Shown piece by piece: positions 11,962-14,732 of a stretch of 14,732 bases of DNA. The position numbers and the translations under genes are program-made. How positions within the stretch are numbered: the first letter of the stretch is position 1; each line of letters opens with the position of its first letter. The notes under the pieces were generated by a model. That model had not been told where the DNA came from. It was given only the letters and a program-made list of their open reading frames with translations, and did no database searches. The stretch comes from Defluviitaleaceae bacterium (GTDB lineage: Bacteria; Bacillota; Clostridia; Lachnospirales; WRAX01). Location: assembly GCA_009787945.1 (NCBI GenBank), contig WQSI01000036.1:1-14732 (forward strand), in the 5' to 3' direction.

Positions 11962-13317
11962 TTGACACGTTCTGAGATTAAAATTCGCAGTCGGGAGCTG
12001 CTAAAAATTTCCATTCCCATGGCAATCGAGCATATTTCTGTATCTTTGATGGGAATGTTTTCCATTATGCTAATTTCGTTTTTTGTGGGGGAACATGCCA
12101 CGTCGGCAATGGGCATGGTTGATGCCATCACCCACCTTATTTTAGCGTTGTTTGCGGCACTTACCACAGGCGGCACAATTGTGGTTTCCCAATATATGGG
12201 GCGGCAGGACCGCTCATCTGCCAAGCGGGCAGGGGGGCAGGCGATTATGCTGTCGGTGGTGGCATCCCTTGTAATGTTTGCCGTAATCGCCATTTTCCGT
12301 GACGGCATTTTAAACCTGCTGTTTGCCGATGCTGAAGCTTATGTTATGGATGCGGCGCGCACCTTTCTGACCATCCTTAACTTTTCCTATCCTGTGGTGG
12401 CTGTTACTTTAACGGTTTTTGGCATTATCCGCGGCACTGGCGACACCTTCGCCCCTATGATGATTTCGCTGATAATGAACGGCTTTAACCTAATCCTGGG
12501 TATACTTCTCATTGGTGTGTTTGATTTAGGGGTGTATGGCGCGGCATGGTCGCTGACCATATCTAAGGTGGTTGGTTTGGTCTGTGCTGGTTGGTTTTTG
12601 GTGAAAAGGGCTAAAAACCTGCGTATTAACAAGTTTGAATATTTCAAGCCTGACTTTGGGCGGCAAAAGGCCATTTTACGCCTTGGTTTGCCTACCAGTT
12701 TTGAGTCTGGGCTGTTCCAAGCGGGGCGTTTGATAACCCAGGTTATGATTGTAACCATAAGCACCGCCGCAATTGCCGCAAATACCATTGGTTTTACCAT
12801 GATGAACTTTGCAAATGTGCCTGGCATGGCACTTGCAACAGGAGCGATGATTTTGGTGGGTCAGCGCATTGGGCGAGGAGAAACCCAAGATGTTGTGAAA
12901 ACGTCCATGTTTAGCGTGGGGATGGGCTTTGTGTTTTTAATGGCACTTGGCTTGCTAATAATACTTTTCCGAAACCCCATTTTCTCAGCATTTAACCCAA
13001 CGGCAGAAACAATGGAATATCTGCCCACTATCGTCATTTCTTATTTGTTGATTGCGCCGTTTTTCTGGCCTGCGTCCTTTGTTCTGCCTGCCTGCCTTCG
13101 AGCAACAGGGGATGTCATTTACCCCATGGTGGTATCTATTTCTACCATGTTTGCAGTGCGCATAGCCCTGGGGTTCGTTTTCGGTATTGTGCTAGGCTGG
13201 GGCATTGCTGGGGTGTGGATGGGTATGTATTTAGACTGGGTTGCCCGCTCTGCTTTCTTTGTGCCGCGAATGTTGCGGGGCAAGTGGAAAGGTAAGGGGA
13301 TAAAAGACGAAAAATAG
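11962..13317 (+). CDS. MATE family multidrug/cation efflux transporter
   Basis: An inner-membrane antiporter of the multidrug and toxic compound extrusion family, which exports organic compounds in exchange for Na+ or H+. The product is 451 residues with about 12 hydrophobic segments in two similar halves. Family-like stretches include ISIPMAIEHISVSLMGMFS at the N-terminus, TGGTIVVSQYMGRQD near residues 70-85, GIIRGTGDTFAPM near 155-167, and the second-half counterpart LPTSFESGLFQAGRLI and CLRATGDVIYPMV. The start is a TTG at 11962, supported by AAAGGAG 7 nt upstream and by the family's usual N-terminal length. Only a weak plus-strand promoter (TTGCTC/CATTAT near 11890-11918) is seen. It is followed after 14 nt by the gamma-glutamyltransferase-like gene, so the two probably form an operon. 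Confidence 0.92.
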   Translation: MTRSEIKIRSRELLKISIPMAIEHISVSLMGMFSIMLISFFVGEHATSAMGMVDAITHLILALFAALTTGGTIVVSQYMGRQDRSSAKRAGGQAIMLSVVASLVMFAVIAIFRDGILNLLFADAEAYVMDAARTFLTILNFSYPVVAVTLTVFGIIRGTGDTFAPMMISLIMNGFNLILGILLIGVFDLGVYGAAWSLTISKVVGLVCAGWFLVKRAKNLRINKFEYFKPDFGRQKAILRLGLPTSFESGLFQAGRLITQVMIVTISTAAIAANTIGFTMMNFANVPGMALATGAMILVGQRIGRGETQDVVKTSMFSVGMGFVFLMALGLLIILFRNPIFSAFNPTAETMEYLPTIVISYLLIAPFFWPASFVLPACLRATGDVIYPMVVSISTMFAVRIALGFVFGIVLGWGIAGVWMGMYLDWVARSAFFVPRMLRGKWKGKGIKDEK

Positions 13318-13331
13318 TTGAGGTGAGTTTT

Positions 13332-14732
13332 ATGAATTTTGATGCAAATTTTTACCCATTTAAATCCCGCAGAATGGCGCAATACGCCCGCGGGGGAATG
13401 GTAGCAACAAGCCAGCCATTGGCGGCTCAGGCAGGGCTTGAAGTTTTAAAAGCAGGGGGAAATGCCATTGACGCGGCAATCGCCACAGGAGCTGCCTTAA
13501 CTGTGGTAGAACCTACAAGCAACGGCATTGGTGGCGATGTTTTTGCCCTTGTTTGGATTGAAGCCGAAAAGAAGCTTTATGGGCTAAACGCCAGCGGGCG
13601 CGCTCCTGCGGGCATTTCCTTGGAGAAGGTGCGGGATGCAGGGCATGAAACCATGCCAAAAATGGGCTATTTGCCTGTGACCGTTCCTGGTGCGCCCTCT
13701 GGTTGGGGGGATTTATCCCAGAGGTTTGGGAAGATGACCATGGCAGAAACCCTAGCCCCTGCGGTGGCATATGCTCGTAATGGCTTCCCTATTTCTCCTG
13801 TTGTTGGATATTATTGGCAAAAAGCCTTTGAGGTGTACTCCAAACTTAAAGGGGCAGAGTTTGAGGGATGGGCAGACACTTTCGCGCCTAACGGTAAAAT
13901 CCCGCAAATTGGGGAGATGTGGCAGTCGATAGGTCACGCTGAAACTTTAGAAGAAATCGGCAAAACCAATGGAAAAAGCTTTTATACTGGGGCTATAGCA
14001 GATGCAATTGCGGCTCATTCCAGCAAACATGGCGGCTATTTGACCAAAGAAGATTTGGCAAGCCACGCAAACACCTGGGATGAGCCTATAAGTGTGAATT
14101 ATCGCGGTTATGATGTGTGGGAGATGCCGCCTAACGGGCAGGGCATTGCCGCTTTGATTGCCTTAAACGCGCTGAAAGGATGGGATTTTACACACAGGGA
14201 TTGTGAGCTAGGTTTGCACCGCCAATTTGAAGTGATGAAACTGGCTTATTCTGCCGCAAAACATTATGTTACCGACCCTGCCCATATGGAATTTAGCCCT
14301 GCTGACTTTTTGACGGAAGATTATGCCGAAAAACTGCGCTCCCAGGTAGCAGATGTAGCCATTGAGCCAATCGTTAACAAGCCAAACAGCGGCGGAACTG
14401 TGTATTTATGCACGGCAGACGGCGAAGGTAATATGGTTAGCTTTATTCAGAGCAATTATGCGGGATTTGGCTCTGGCATTGTAATTCCAGGCACTGGCAT
14501 TGCTTTGCAAAACCGCGGGTCTGATTTTAGTTTAGACCCTAAGCACCCAAATGCCCTGGCAGGGGGCAAAAAGACCTTTCACACAATCATCCCTGGCTTT
14601 ATGACCAAAGGCGGCTGTGCCATTGGGCCTTTTGGCGTTATGGGCGGGTATATGCAACCTCAAGGGCATTTGCAGGTTGTGATGAACACGGTAGATTTTG
14701 GGATGAACCCCCAAGCCGCTTTGGACGCCCCC
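13332..14732 (+). CDS. Gamma-glutamyltransferase-like (YwrD-type) Ntn hydrolase, 3' end outside the window
   Basis: Ntn-hydrolase family enzymes cleave or transfer the gamma-glutamyl group of glutathione and related compounds after self-cleavage into two subunits. The frame is open for 467 codons from ATG 13332 (GAGGTGA upstream) and runs off the window. The N-terminal family pattern is clear: ATSQPLAAQAGLEVLKAGGN, AIDAAIATGAALTVVEPTSN, GIGGDVFALVW and LPVTVPGAPSGWG. The self-cleavage site NSGGTVYL gives nucleophile Thr356, followed by SFIQSNYAGFGSGIV and PGTGIALQNRG. No signal peptide is visible, which, with this sequence type, points to the cytoplasmic YwrD-like subgroup. True substrates of that subgroup are poorly defined. 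It is probably co-transcribed with the MATE gene. Confidence 0.9.
   Translation, partial: MNFDANFYPFKSRRMAQYARGGMVATSQPLAAQAGLEVLKAGGNAIDAAIATGAALTVVEPTSNGIGGDVFALVWIEAEKKLYGLNASGRAPAGISLEKVRDAGHETMPKMGYLPVTVPGAPSGWGDLSQRFGKMTMAETLAPAVAYARNGFPISPVVGYYWQKAFEVYSKLKGAEFEGWADTFAPNGKIPQIGEMWQSIGHAETLEEIGKTNGKSFYTGAIADAIAAHSSKHGGYLTKEDLASHANTWDEPISVNYRGYDVWEMPPNGQGIAALIALNALKGWDFTHRDCELGLHRQFEVMKLAYSAAKHYVTDPAHMEFSPADFLTEDYAEKLRSQVADVAIEPIVNKPNSGGTVYLCTADGEGNMVSFIQSNYAGFGSGIVIPGTGIALQNRGSDFSLDPKHPNALAGGKKTFHTIIPGFMTKGGCAIGPFGVMGGYMQPQGHLQVVMNTVDFGMNPQAALDAP

Overview
The window looks like a chromosomal segment of a low-to-medium GC Firmicute, most likely a Clostridia relative. The reasons are very strong AGGAGG-type ribosome binding sites, sigma-A-type promoters with 17-18 bp spacers, a YlmC/YmxH-family sporulation-type protein, a stand-alone FlhB C-terminal-domain protein next to YraN, and a small holin-like type I toxin. 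No species can be named from the sequence alone.

Layout. Positions 1-1754 (+) hold the end of a membrane-anchored DUF4352-like protein followed by dnaJ. Positions 1794-4027 are the unusual part: a 32-codon ORF that stops abruptly, about 960 nt without a convincing gene but full of strong inverted repeats, an unrecognised Gln/Asn-rich protein (2851-3477), and a multi-pass membrane protein reading frame with no credible start of its own. I read this as an insertion of roughly 1.5 kb carrying structured RNA plus one ORF, which damaged a resident gene. Positions 4035-5633 (-) hold a leftward block: tRNA-Ala(GGC), its terminator, rsmG, the FlhB-like gene and yraN. Positions 5724-8030 (+) hold the rpsB-tsf operon with its own promoter, a leader that can fold into a pseudoknot over the ribosome binding site, and a translationally coupled GNAT acetyltransferase. 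Positions 8027-10219 (+) hold a SagB-type flavin oxidoreductase and glyA, each with its own promoter, glyA ending in a terminator. Positions 10249-11524 hold a HExxH metalloprotease-like protein (+) and a ylmC-like gene (-), converging on a perfect palindrome. Positions 11566-11942 hold a type I toxin-antitoxin locus. Positions 11962-14732 (+) hold a MATE transporter and the first 467 codons of a gamma-glutamyltransferase-like gene that runs off the window.

Most genes are housekeeping: protein folding (dnaJ), translation (tRNA-Ala, rpsB, tsf, rsmG) and one-carbon metabolism (glyA). Three places deserve a second look. The first is the tandem pair of about 160-nt units at 2318-2477 and 2531-2698, whose stems are kept by compensatory base changes while the primary sequence has diverged. 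The second is the toxin locus, where sense and antisense RNAs begin with near-identical segments because the locus is flanked by a 15+10 bp inverted repeat. The third is the rpsB leader pseudoknot, a plausible autoregulatory site for ribosomal protein S2.
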